Shown here: positions 16,846 to 23,828 of the stretch, piece after piece
Layout of the letters: each line of letters begins with the position of its first letter
Numbering within the stretch: the stretch's first letter is position 1
From: JABMRP01 sp964444795
Lineage (GTDB): Bacteria; Planctomycetota; Planctomycetia; Pirellulales; Thermoguttaceae
Direction: 5' to 3'
NCBI GenBank assembly: GCA_964444795.1
Contig: CAYUIQ010000129.1
Coordinates: 1 to 24,734 of the forward strand
Length of the DNA stretch: 24,734 nucleotides
The notes under the pieces: model-generated
The model's database searches: none
Told to the model about the DNA's origin: nothing
Seen by the model: only the letters and a program-made list of their open reading frames with translations
Made by a program: the position numbers and the translations under genes

Positions 16846-16870
16846 CGTTCCCGCGCAAAGCATGGGAACG
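16846..16870. repeat. Dispersed-type inverted repeat (CGTTCCC...GGGAACG)
   Basis: CGTTCCC (16846-16852) and GGGAACG (16864-16870) flank an 11-base centre, with a further CTCG/GAG partly paired outside. From general knowledge, CGTTCCC-x-GGGAACG elements of this size are scattered between genes in many planctomycete genomes; only one copy is in this window. It lies between the YHS-like gene and the methylase gene, both on the minus strand, and might act as a transcription barrier. Confidence 0.5.
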
Positions 16871-16905
16871 AGGTTTGATTTGGCCGTGTCGCGAATCGCG
16901 GCCTC

Positions 16906-17367
16906 TTATTCGGCCTTCACCTTGAATCCTTTGGCGAACGCCTTCTCTCCGAAGGCCATGTCGAGTTGGCCCTGGGGATCGGCCTTGGCAACCTTGCCGC
17001 TACAACCGCCGCAGCAGAAGCCGACCGCCACGCCGGCCACTTTGGCGGTCGTGTCGGGTTTGACGGCTCGCCCGCTGATCGGGCATCCGACTTGGGCCGC
17101 CTGGCCGGTGCAAACGAGTTGGTGATTTGCCTTGGCGGCGAATTTGGCCGTGTCTTTTTCGAAGGGCTTGATACAACCGCCACAGCAGAAGTAAACCTTT
17201 CCACCGTTATAGTCGGCAGACACGGCCCGATTGATCGCATTTCCCCCCACGGGGCATACGGCTTTGTCTTTGGCGGGTGGGTTGTCTTCACCCATCGCCA
17301 TCCCCGTGGCCAATAACACGGTGGCCAACAACACGGGACCCAACATCAGCGTAACCGGAACTCTCAT
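16906..17367 (-). CDS. Exported tandem YHS-like metal-binding protein
   Basis: A 153-aa secreted protein. The ATG at 17367 is chosen because AAGGAGA lies about seven bases upstream and the protein then starts with a clean signal peptide, MRVPVTLMLGPVLLATVLLA, cleaved near AMG (residue 26). The longer in-frame extension to 17520 is Arg-rich and non-signal-like. The mature chain is two copies of a YHS-like unit: CPVGGNAI (C38) ... VYFCCGGC (C61, C62, C65), and CPISGRAV (C95) ... VGFCCGGC (C118, C119, C122). The spacing from the first Cys to the CC pair is 23 in both, showing internal duplication. Such units bind soft metals, notably copper, or act in metal-handling chains. The periplasmic location suggests metal sensing or buffering. 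One lone cysteine (C86) lies between the units. No metal transporter is nearby, so the metal is not known. Confidence 0.75.
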   Translation of the reverse strand: MRVPVTLMLGPVLLATVLLATGMAMGEDNPPAKDKAVCPVGGNAINRAVSADYNGGKVYFCCGGCIKPFEKDTAKFAAKANHQLVCTGQAAQVGCPISGRAVKPDTTAKVAGVAVGFCCGGCSGKVAKADPQGQLDMAFGEKAFAKGFKVKAE

Positions 17368-17896
17368 GACAACTCTCCTTGGTTCGACGGTACGCATCGG
17401 ACGGACCGCCCGCCCGCTGGCACCGTGATTTCTCGTCCGACCGATGGCCCTTCGCTCGATTCTACCGCGGGTCAAAGGCCTTGCGTACACAGAATGCACG
17501 ACGGGAGAATTCTTCGGCATCGGCCAGCGGAGTCAATCCTTACCGTGACTGTTAGGATGGCAAGGCAGGGCAAGGTGCCGTCACACCCTGTAATCGTGTC
17601 GATGACGTCACACGGGGGGGAGTGGACATTTGGCCGCGAGCCCTGTTGCCGTTTGGCCCCCGTCGCGTGTCTCTGCCGCCGTGTCGCCAGAGGTGGCCCC
17701 GGCTTTGAAGATTCCGGCCAATCCCTACAAGCGGCCCACACCTTACTTTGCGTTTTCCAGGCCGCACGAGGTAAGAATAACCTATGATTCCGAGACGACC
17801 AAGATGCCGCGTGTGGCACGATTTTCCCGGCATCCGCGTCGCATCGTTCGGAGAAGAGAAGCAGCCAGCCTGATCAGAAGCAGAAGGAGTGAGTAA
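17368..17896. other. Divergent intergenic region
   Basis: About 530 bases separate the YHS-like gene from the HDOD gene. Frames here are shadow-like (Arg, Pro and Ser rich, with no ribosome sites). A perfect 8-bp palindrome TGACGTCA sits at 17603-17610 and could be an operator, but no matching second copy was found. Nested complementary segments GTGAC/GTCAC and GGCA/TGCC occur near 17545-17582. No convincing promoter for the HDOD gene was seen; TATGAT at 17783-17788 has no good -35 partner. Confidence 0.45.
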
Positions 17897-18772
17897 TTGA
17901 CCATGGGAGCAACCATCGCCCCGCCACCGCGCACGGCTCTGGAAGACGCCCTGCGCCGCGTCGATGAGATCTCGACGCTACCCCACATCGCGCTTCGGGT
18001 CATGGAAGTCGCCAACAACCCCGATTCCGGCGCGGCCGATTTGAAAGAAGTTCTCGAGACCGACGCGGCGCTCAGCGCCCGGTTGCTGCGGTGCGTCAAT
18101 TCGTCGGCCTATGCCTTGCGCGGAAAGATCACGAATCTCCAGCAGGCCATCGCGTACCTCGGGATGAAGCAGATTCGCAATCTGGCGCTGACGGCCAGCG
18201 TCAGCGAGCTCTTCAAGACCAACGGGACGATCGCCACCTATCAGCGCAGCGACCTGTGGCGCCATCTGGTGTCGGTCGGCATCTGCGCCCGGATGATCGC
18301 CATGCGGCTGCAATTCCGCAATTTCGAGGACATGTTTCTGGCCGGTCTTCTCCACGACCTTGGTATCATCCTGGAAGACCAGCACGTACACGAACCGTTT
18401 GCCGCCGCGATCACGTCGCTGGAGGCCGGTACAACGTTGTGCGCCATGGAGAAGAAGTACTTGGGGTTCGACCACACGCAGTTGGGCGACCGGGTTGCCG
18501 AACTCTGGTCGTTCCCCGAAGCCGTTCGTGCGACGATTCGCTACCACCACGCATCGTCGACCTACCGCGGTGAACACGGCAACGTCGTCCGTTGTGTTGA
18601 ACTGGCCAACCTGCTCTGCTCGCTGAAAGGGACTCCCTCGGTGGGAATCCAGTTGGTGAAGTTCTCGCGCCAATTGCTGGCGAGTCTGAAGATCGGCAAG
18701 TCGGACGTTGCCATCTTGGCCCAGGATCTGGGAGAAGAGCTTACCAGCAACGCCAGTCTTTTCCAGATATAG
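17897..18772 (+). CDS. HDOD-domain signalling protein
   Basis: A 291-aa protein made almost entirely of an HDOD domain, a helical HD-related output module used in bacterial signal transduction. Landmarks: LPHIALRVMEVANNPD near the N-terminus, IETD-like LETDAALSARLLRCVNSSAY (about 53-72), AIAYLGMKQIRNLALT (about 84-99), and LAGLLHDLGIIL (about 148-159). The HD pair H153-D154 and a later YHH (216-218) are kept, unlike in many HDOD proteins, so metal binding is conceivable. AAGGAG sits seven bases before the TTG at 17897 and 13 before the ATG at 17903, which favours TTG; the ATG remains possible and changes only two residues. The gene ends seven bases before the hybrid kinase, so the two are almost surely one operon and HDOD probably feeds or receives the kinase signal. 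Confidence 0.88.
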   Translation: MTMGATIAPPPRTALEDALRRVDEISTLPHIALRVMEVANNPDSGAADLKEVLETDAALSARLLRCVNSSAYALRGKITNLQQAIAYLGMKQIRNLALTASVSELFKTNGTIATYQRSDLWRHLVSVGICARMIAMRLQFRNFEDMFLAGLLHDLGIILEDQHVHEPFAAAITSLEAGTTLCAMEKKYLGFDHTQLGDRVAELWSFPEAVRATIRYHHASSTYRGEHGNVVRCVELANLLCSLKGTPSVGIQLVKFSRQLLASLKIGKSDVAILAQDLGEELTSNASLFQI

Positions 18773-18779
18773 GTGAAGT

Positions 18780-20564
18780 ATGTCTGAGGCCCAACTCAAG
18801 GACGTCGCCGATCTGTTGCGATACATCGGAGAAGACGGCCCCACCGCCGAGCTGGAGTCTCCGTACACCGATTCCCAACTCTGCGGCCGGTGTTTGCTGT
18901 TGTTCTCGGCGGATCGGTCGGGAAAACTGCTGGCGGCCGATGACTTCGGTTCCGGGTTTGACCACAATTCGGCGCGTCTGCTGGCCGCTCAAATCGCCGA
19001 TCGTCTGCACGGGGCCGGCACTTGTCGTCTGGAAATCCCCGGCGATACCGGTCTCCGGCTGGCATTGGCCGTCGGGATCGGCAACACGGTGGCCGGCTGT
19101 GTCGTCGAACCATCGGAAAGCGAGGGCAACGCCGCATTCGCCGATCCGTTGCGGATCGCCGAGACGGTGGCTGCCGTCTCTTCGCAGGTTGCCCTGCGCA
19201 ACAAGACGCAGATCGGCCACCTCAACACGCGTATCCGTCAACTGCAGGCCGAAAAACAGACGCTCAAACAGTCGCACGCCGAGGCCGTCGCCGCGGTCAT
19301 TCGGGAGCGAGAAGAACTGTTCGTCGTGCAGCGGCAGCAGATGGCCACCTTGGAGTTCCTCGACGCCGCGGAATCGGCCAACCGGGCCAAGTCGGAATTC
19401 CTGGCCAACATGAGCCACGAATTGCGCACGCCCCTGACGGCCATCCTCGGGTTTACCGACGTGTTGCTGGGCGACCTGACCGACATGAGTTCTCGGGATG
19501 CGGCGACGACCATCCAGCGAAACGGCCGGCACCTGCTGGCGATCATCAACGACATCCTCGATCTCTCCAAAATCGAGGCCGGCAAGATGAGTATCAAGAA
19601 CGAATCGTGCTCGCCGCACCGCCTGATCGCCGACGTGGCTTCCTTGATGCGCGTGCGCAGCGACGCGAAAGGGCTCCAACTGAGCGTGGAATACGTCGGC
19701 CTGATCCCCGTCGAAATATCCAGCGATAAGACCCGGCTGCGACAGATCCTCATCAACCTGATCGGGAACGCCCTGAAGTTCACCGAAACCGGCGAAGTGC
19801 GGATCGTCACCCGTTTCCTGCCCGACGAGCAACCCTCGCCGATGATCCAGTTCGACGTCATCGATACGGGGATCGGCTTGACCGAACAGGAGGCGGCCCG
19901 CCTGTTCACTCCCTTTACGCAAGCGGATTCTTCGACGAGTCGCCGCTTCGGAGGGACGGGGCTGGGACTGACCATCAGCAAGCGACTGGCCGAAGCGTTG
20001 GGCGGGAGAATCGATCTGTCCAGCGTGCCGGGAGAAGGAAGCCAATTTACCGTCAAGGTGGCGACCGGCTTGCTGGACGGCGTGGAGATGATCGATCCTT
20101 CCCGGATTTCCGAGGAAAGCGAGTTCGCCGACCCACCGGAAGCCGAGACACTCCCGTCGCTGGACTGCCGAATCCTGCTCGCCGAGGACGGCCCGGACAA
20201 TCAGCGGCTGATTTCCTTCCTGCTAAAAAAGGCGGGTGCCGAAGTCGCCATTGCATCCAACGGTCGAGAGGCCGTCGAGTTGGCCATGCCCTCGCCGGGC
20301 GAGGATCAGACAGAACTCCAGGGCGGAGACGAACCGTTCGATGTCGTCCTGATGGACGTCCAAATGCCCGAAATGGACGGCCACGAAGCGACCCGCCACC
20401 TGCGAGAACACGGTTACTCGGGACCGGTTATTGCGCTGACGGCACACGCCATGGCCGACGACGTGGCCAAGTCGCTCGACGCCGGCTGCGACGCCCATCT
20501 CAGCAAGCCGATCGACCGGCGCGAGCTGTTGGCCACGATTTCGCGTTGCGTCGCCGCCCGATAA
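18780..20564 (+). CDS. Hybrid sensor histidine kinase / response regulator
   Basis: A 594-aa cytoplasmic two-component hybrid. Residues 1-140 form an alpha/beta sensor-like region without a clear family match (possibly GAF-like), followed by a coiled coil (about 141-200). The dimerisation/phosphoacceptor helix has MSHELRTPL with H213. The ATPase domain shows the N box LINLIGNALKF (N330), the G1 box DTGIGL (D362) and GGTGLGL (391-397). A C-terminal receiver has acidic E469-D470, phospho-acceptor D526 in VLMDVQMPEMDG, T554 and K576. All catalytic residues are present. There is no signal peptide or membrane helix, so it must sense a cytoplasmic or partner-delivered signal, plausibly with the HDOD protein encoded just upstream. 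AGGTGA precedes the ATG. With no DNA-binding output in the window, the phosphorelay target is elsewhere. Confidence 0.92.
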   Translation: MSEAQLKDVADLLRYIGEDGPTAELESPYTDSQLCGRCLLLFSADRSGKLLAADDFGSGFDHNSARLLAAQIADRLHGAGTCRLEIPGDTGLRLALAVGIGNTVAGCVVEPSESEGNAAFADPLRIAETVAAVSSQVALRNKTQIGHLNTRIRQLQAEKQTLKQSHAEAVAAVIREREELFVVQRQQMATLEFLDAAESANRAKSEFLANMSHELRTPLTAILGFTDVLLGDLTDMSSRDAATTIQRNGRHLLAIINDILDLSKIEAGKMSIKNESCSPHRLIADVASLMRVRSDAKGLQLSVEYVGLIPVEISSDKTRLRQILINLIGNALKFTETGEVRIVTRFLPDEQPSPMIQFDVIDTGIGLTEQEAARLFTPFTQADSSTSRRFGGTGLGLTISKRLAEALGGRIDLSSVPGEGSQFTVKVATGLLDGVEMIDPSRISEESEFADPPEAETLPSLDCRILLAEDGPDNQRLISFLLKKAGAEVAIASNGREAVELAMPSPGEDQTELQGGDEPFDVVLMDVQMPEMDGHEATRHLREHGYSGPVIALTAHAMADDVAKSLDAGCDAHLSKPIDRRELLATISRCVAAR

Positions 20565-20624
20565 GCGGCGTTGCATGATTCCGGGGACATCGTCACCGCC
20601 CTCTCTTGCCTCCCGGGTATGCGT

Positions 20625-20652
20625 AACCCCATGGAGAAACCCGTCGGGGGTT
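20625..20652 (+). terminator. Possible terminator after the HDOD-kinase operon
   Basis: AACCCC (20625-20630) is complementary to GGGGTT (20647-20652), with an alternative inner pairing AACCC/GGGTT. It lies about 60 bases after the kinase stop. There is no T-run, so this is a weak call. Confidence 0.3.
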
Positions 20653-20679
20653 GCCTCGGCTGGAGACCGTTGGTCTAAT
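20651..20679 (+). promoter_or_regulatory. Promoter for the DUF1559 gene
   Basis: TTGCCT (20651-20656), a 17-base spacer and TCTAAT (20674-20679, five of six matches) give a plausible housekeeping promoter with a start near 20686. The small hairpin AGACC-GTT-GGTCT (20664-20676) overlaps the spacer and -10 and might influence it. The leader would be about 88 bases. Confidence 0.45.
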
Positions 20680-20773
20680 AATCGCTGGACACGCCGGGCC
20701 CGATCCGGTGTCGCGCCGATACCGTCCCGCCGGGAAATCGACCTCGCGCTGACTGAAAGAGGGGATCTTGCCG

Positions 20774-21724
20774 ATGAACGCCGCTCGCCGTGGGTTTACG
20801 CTGGTCGAACTTCTGGTCGTGATCGCCATTATCGGCATCCTCATCGGGCTGCTTCTGCCCGCCGTGCAGAGTGTCCGCGAGGCGGCACGGCGAATGCAGT
20901 GCAGTAACAACCTCAAGCAGATCTGCCTGGGGTTCGCCAACTATGAAGTCTTGCACGGCAAGTATCCGCCCGGACGCATGGGATGCGACTGCTGGTTGTC
21001 CGACGTTTGTGCCGGCAACAAGACCTACCAGCGGCCGGGCACCAGCGGTTTCGTGATGATTCTGCCCCAGGTGGAGTTGCAGTCGCTCTACGACGCCTTG
21101 GGATTCGAGAAGGGCGCCGTTTATCCGACCGGTGGTTCTTGCGACGACGGCAGCGGCGCCGGGTGGAACGTCGGCCTGGAAGACGCGCTGCGCCAGCGAC
21201 CCGCGGTCTTCGCCTGCCCCAGTGATACCATTCCCGTGCTCAATAGCGCCAACCGGGGCGTCGGCAGTTACGCCATGGTCCAGGGATCACAGGGCCCCTC
21301 CTACGGAATCGATCAGCGTCGGGTCAAACACTACAACAACGGCATGTTTTGCTACCGGACGGTGCGCAAGGAAAGCGACGTTCGCGATGGAACTTCCCAC
21401 ACGATGTTTGTCGGTGAAACGGTCGCCGGCGATACGCCCGAGTCGTCCAACGTGTGGATGGTTGGCTCGCGCCACCTCAGCAGTCTCCGCTCGACCGACA
21501 ACCCGCTGAACACCCCGCCCGGCGAAGGCGTCATCGTCATGGGCTCCGGCGGACCGCTCTACGGCGTTAGGGTCAACGGTGCGTTTGCCAGCCGGCACTC
21601 GGGCGGAGCCAACTTCGGTTTCGGCGACGGCCACGTCGGCTTCCTCAGCGAGAATATCGATCTGGCGACCTATCGAGCCCTCTCCACGCGCGACGGTGGC
21701 GAGACCGTCTCGATTCCCGAATAG
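20774..21724 (+). CDS. DUF1559 protein with prepilin-type N-terminus
   Basis: A 316-aa member of the planctomycete DUF1559 family. It starts MNAARRGFTLVELLVVIAII, a type IV prepilin signal cut after G7, giving N-methylated Phe and a hydrophobic helix (FTLVELLVVIAIIGILIGLL). Family landmarks follow: AARRMQCSNNLKQI, HGKYPPG, FACPSD and the C-terminal FGDGHVGFLSENID. The protein is exported by the pseudopilin route and anchored by its helix; its role is not established, and genomes of this phylum carry dozens of copies. The ATG at 20774 is preferred to the TTG at 20768 because GAGGGG lies nine bases before the ATG and only three before the TTG, and the shorter form gives the standard MNxRRGFTLVE start. 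The lipoprotein gene follows 14 bases later, the usual arrangement. Confidence 0.92.
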   Translation: MNAARRGFTLVELLVVIAIIGILIGLLLPAVQSVREAARRMQCSNNLKQICLGFANYEVLHGKYPPGRMGCDCWLSDVCAGNKTYQRPGTSGFVMILPQVELQSLYDALGFEKGAVYPTGGSCDDGSGAGWNVGLEDALRQRPAVFACPSDTIPVLNSANRGVGSYAMVQGSQGPSYGIDQRRVKHYNNGMFCYRTVRKESDVRDGTSHTMFVGETVAGDTPESSNVWMVGSRHLSSLRSTDNPLNTPPGEGVIVMGSGGPLYGVRVNGAFASRHSGGANFGFGDGHVGFLSENIDLATYRALSTRDGGETVSIPE

Positions 21725-21738
21725 GAGCACGGCACCTG

Positions 21739-22200
21739 ATGAAACCGATCCGCCATGGCTTGTCTCCGCTGGTGTGTCTTTCGCTGCTCGTTTTGGCGGG
21801 GTGCGGGGACGGTCGTCCCGAGCGGGTGCCCGTCGCCGGACAGGTACTGATCGACGGCAAGCCGCTTGCCGGCGGATTTATTCGCGTGGTTCCCCAGGAT
21901 GCCCGGGCGGCCCAGGGGGAAATCGACGAAAACGGCCGCTTCCGGCTGACGACCTTCGATGGCGAGGACGGCTGCGTGCCGGGAACCCACGCCGTGTGCG
22001 TCAACGCGGCCATTACCCTGGGGCCCGAGCGGATTAAGTGGCTGGCGCCGGTCAAATACCGCGACACTACGACCTCTGGCGTGACGGTTACCATCGAGGG
22101 CCCGACCGACGACCTCACGATTGAACTGTCGTGGGACGGCGGTCAACCATTTGTCCAGAAGATGGAAGGCGGCGGCGACGTCGATCCCGGCGCTGGATAG
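21739..22200 (+). CDS. Small lipoprotein with a carboxypeptidase-regulatory-like fold
   Basis: A 153-aa lipoprotein. The signal peptide ends in the lipobox LAGC (C22), preceded by LSLLVLA, so the mature protein is lipid-anchored. The remainder is a single beta-sandwich: VPVAGQVLIDGKPLAGGFIR, GEIDENGRFRLTTF and PGTHAVCVN are the typical strands of carboxypeptidase-regulatory/transthyretin-like domains. Such lipoproteins regularly follow DUF1559 genes in this phylum, and the 14-base gap indicates co-transcription. AGGAG lies about eleven bases upstream of the ATG. Function is unknown; the pairing suggests a shared role at the cell envelope. Confidence 0.85.
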   Translation: MKPIRHGLSPLVCLSLLVLAGCGDGRPERVPVAGQVLIDGKPLAGGFIRVVPQDARAAQGEIDENGRFRLTTFDGEDGCVPGTHAVCVNAAITLGPERIKWLAPVKYRDTTTSGVTVTIEGPTDDLTIELSWDGGQPFVQKMEGGGDVDPGAG

Positions 22201-22252
22201 CGGGTGAAGTGCCTCACACGGAAGAAGACCCGCAGAAGCAAGAAGCAAAGCA

Positions 22253-22276
22253 GCCGCGCCTCCGAAGAGGCGCGGC
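22253..22276. terminator. Perfect 10-bp hairpin after the DUF1559-lipoprotein operon
   Basis: GCCGCGCCTC (22253-22262) and GAGGCGCGGC (22267-22276) pair perfectly around the tetraloop CGAA. It lies about 50 bases after the lipoprotein stop. This is the most stable simple hairpin in the window. There is no T-run, but position and strength fit a transcription end or an RNA-stabilising structure. Confidence 0.55.
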
Positions 22277-23005
22277 CGGCATGTCTCGCCCCAAGGGTGA
22301 TTCGCCATTACGCGAACCGCCCTTGAGGGGGAAGAGACAGCTACCGCAAGTATATCATCGAGGGGCCCAAAAGGCCAGTCCGCCCACCGGCTCTTTCATC
22401 ACCGATGCACTCTCCGCCCCCCTCGTATTCGGGCGAAGAACGCGGGTGGACCGGGTTTTCTCATCTGCTTCTCATGCGTCGGTTTCCACGGGCTCTCAGG
22501 ACGTCGTTGCCGGGCCGGACACGCCACCTAGCCCGAACCGACGCCCAAATCGTTCGGCCCGGTGCCGGGCGTACCATTGGCGTTTGGCGTGGTTGGGGCT
22601 GTGGCGGCGTTTGCGTTTTCCGTCTGGCATCGTTCCTCTCCTTCTACCCACTCTATGGCTGCCCGCGACCAGAACACGACACGGAATCTCAGAGATCGCG
22701 GCGACCACGACTTCGACCCACCCACCAGCGTGTCTTGCCCAGGTTGGGCGCGTTAATCCCGAGAGCTTGGCGGAGATGCGTCGTCTCTGGCAGGGGGGGT
22801 GCGATGATCGCGGCAGCCCGTTGAGAAAGAGTGGGCAAGTGGAAATGGATACCATGGGCGGCTACACCCCGGCGGGCCGCATGGCAAATGATGCGAGTTC
22901 CGGACAGCAAAAGGGGACGGAGTTACTGCCCGGAATACGCGATTTGTTGGCGGGGCGAGTCAACCGTCGAAATCGACGCCCTGCACGACGCCGTCAGCTA
23001 CCGGG
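22277..23005. other. Gene-poor region with possible degraded repeat DNA
   Basis: About 730 bases in which long frames exist on both strands but look like GC-rich shadow sequence. Two short patches resemble dispersed planctomycete repeats: the Pro-rich stretch near 22403-22450 (CTCTCCGCCCCCCTCGTATTCG) and AAAAGGGGACGG at 22909-22920, the half-site style seen beside REP-type elements. The minus-strand segment at about 22700-22900 has a somewhat protein-like frame (for example LRQALGINAPNLGKTRWW) that may be a transposase or other relic. I cannot name it. One small gene candidate is listed separately. Confidence 0.4.
22496..22630 (-). CDS. Candidate 44-aa basic protein
   Basis: An ATG at 22630 lies seven bases after a strong Shine-Dalgarno (GAAGGAG) and opens a 44-codon frame. 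It begins MPDGKRKRRHSPNHAKRQWY and continues ARHRAERFGRRFGLGG, with TGA at 22498-22496. The protein is extremely basic in its first 35 residues and ends in a short Gly/Ser/Thr tail, which would suit nucleic-acid or ribosome binding. No family was recognised. Arg-rich composition is also what random GC-rich DNA yields, so the ribosome site is the main support. It stands alone, with the nearest gene on the same strand ending about 375 bases away. Confidence 0.35.
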   Translation of the reverse strand: MPDGKRKRRHSPNHAKRQWYARHRAERFGRRFGLGGVSGPATTS

Positions 23006-23701
23006 CTACTCGTCGAGTTGCTTGAGCTTGAGATTGCGGAAGTAGATCGGGGCGCCGGCGTGTTTTCCTTGCAGGCCGATGTTCCCGTTGGTCGGCAGGT
23101 CGGCCTTGGGGCGGCTGAGCCACGGTGGGATGTCGCTGCCGTCGGGGTTCTTCTTCGCCGACGTCCATTTCCTCAAATCCATCTTCGTGACCGCCTCGCC
23201 GTTGAGCGTCACCTCGATCATCGGTCCGCGGCAGGTGACGGTCATTCGGTTCCACTCGCCCGGCTTCTTCACCGCGCTCTTAGCCGCCGCCAGATGACCG
23301 AACACGGCGGCGCACTGCCAGGTCTTCGGGCTCTTAGCCCACTTGGGCGCGAAATCGTCGGCGATCTGGATCTCGACCGCGTTGGGGATCCAATTCCCCA
23401 TGTTACTGCAATAGACGATCACGCCGCTGTTGGTGCCCGGCGCCGTCTTGAACTCCAGGTCGAGAACGAAGTTCTCATACTCCTTTTCGGTCCAGATACA
23501 TTGATCTTGGCTAGCCGTTAGCACACCTTCCTGGAAGGACCATACGCCCTTGGGATGGATCGCGTCGGAAAGATCCTCGGCAAACAAACTCTCCCAGCCC
23601 GACGAATTGGGATGGCCCGCCGGTTCCGCCGCGTTGCCCACACAGGCTACCAGGCCCAACCCAAGAGATACCGTCAGGAACATCATCGACTTTCGCAACA
23701 T
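23006..23701 (-). CDS. Exported DUF1080 protein (3-keto-disaccharide hydrolase family)
   Basis: A 231-aa secreted protein of the DUF1080 / 3-keto-disaccharide hydrolase family, a concanavalin-like beta-sandwich abundant in planctomycetes. Signal peptide MLRKSMMFLTVSLGLGLVAC, with either signal peptidase I cleavage near GNAA (residue 25) or lipoprotein processing at C20 (LVAC). Family landmarks: SLFAEDLSDAI...WSFQEGVLTAS, the strand FVLDLEFKT, TNSGVIVYCS, VEIQIAD, PGEWNRMTVTCRG, VTLNGEAV and the closing GNIGLQGKHAGAPIYFRNLKLK. Some members hydrolyse 3-keto sugars; others are probably only carbohydrate-binding. GGAGA precedes the ATG by about seven bases, and a promoter-like pair lies about 70 bases upstream. 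It is the downstream neighbour of the SUMF1-domain gene on the same strand (127 bases away). Confidence 0.88.
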   Translation of the reverse strand: MLRKSMMFLTVSLGLGLVACVGNAAEPAGHPNSSGWESLFAEDLSDAIHPKGVWSFQEGVLTASQDQCIWTEKEYENFVLDLEFKTAPGTNSGVIVYCSNMGNWIPNAVEIQIADDFAPKWAKSPKTWQCAAVFGHLAAAKSAVKKPGEWNRMTVTCRGPMIEVTLNGEAVTKMDLRKWTSAKKNPDGSDIPPWLSRPKADLPTNGNIGLQGKHAGAPIYFRNLKLKQLDE

Positions 23702-23776
23702 TTTCGTTCTCCGGTGTGAAACGTTCGCTGGGGAGAGGCGGGAAGATCAGAGTGAATCTCCCGCGAGCCCGTGTCC

Positions 23777-23806
23777 ATGATACTTCGGCAGGCTGCTCTG
23801 ATGCAA
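23777..23806 (-). promoter_or_regulatory. Possible promoter for the DUF1080 gene
   Basis: Read on the minus strand: TTGCAT (23806-23801), an 18-base spacer and TATCAT (23782-23777, five of six -10 matches). Transcription would start near 23770, about 70 bases before the DUF1080 ATG. The -35 is weak. Confidence 0.4.
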
Positions 23807-23828
23807 GGACCTCGGTGTATGAGCTGCC

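Noticed and set aside
17603..17610. TGACGTCA palindrome as a specific operator
   Set aside because: It is a single 8-bp palindrome with no second copy and no linked regulator gene, so it may be chance.
18741..20200. Long minus-strand frames (434 and 320 codons) opposite the hybrid kinase
   Set aside because: They are antisense shadows of a kinase whose motifs are complete, and they have no ribosome sites or domain motifs.
22131..23045. A 304-codon plus-strand frame after the lipoprotein gene
   Set aside because: It begins inside the lipoprotein gene, runs through the strong hairpin and into the DUF1080 gene, and its Arg/Pro/Ser-rich translation has no motif.
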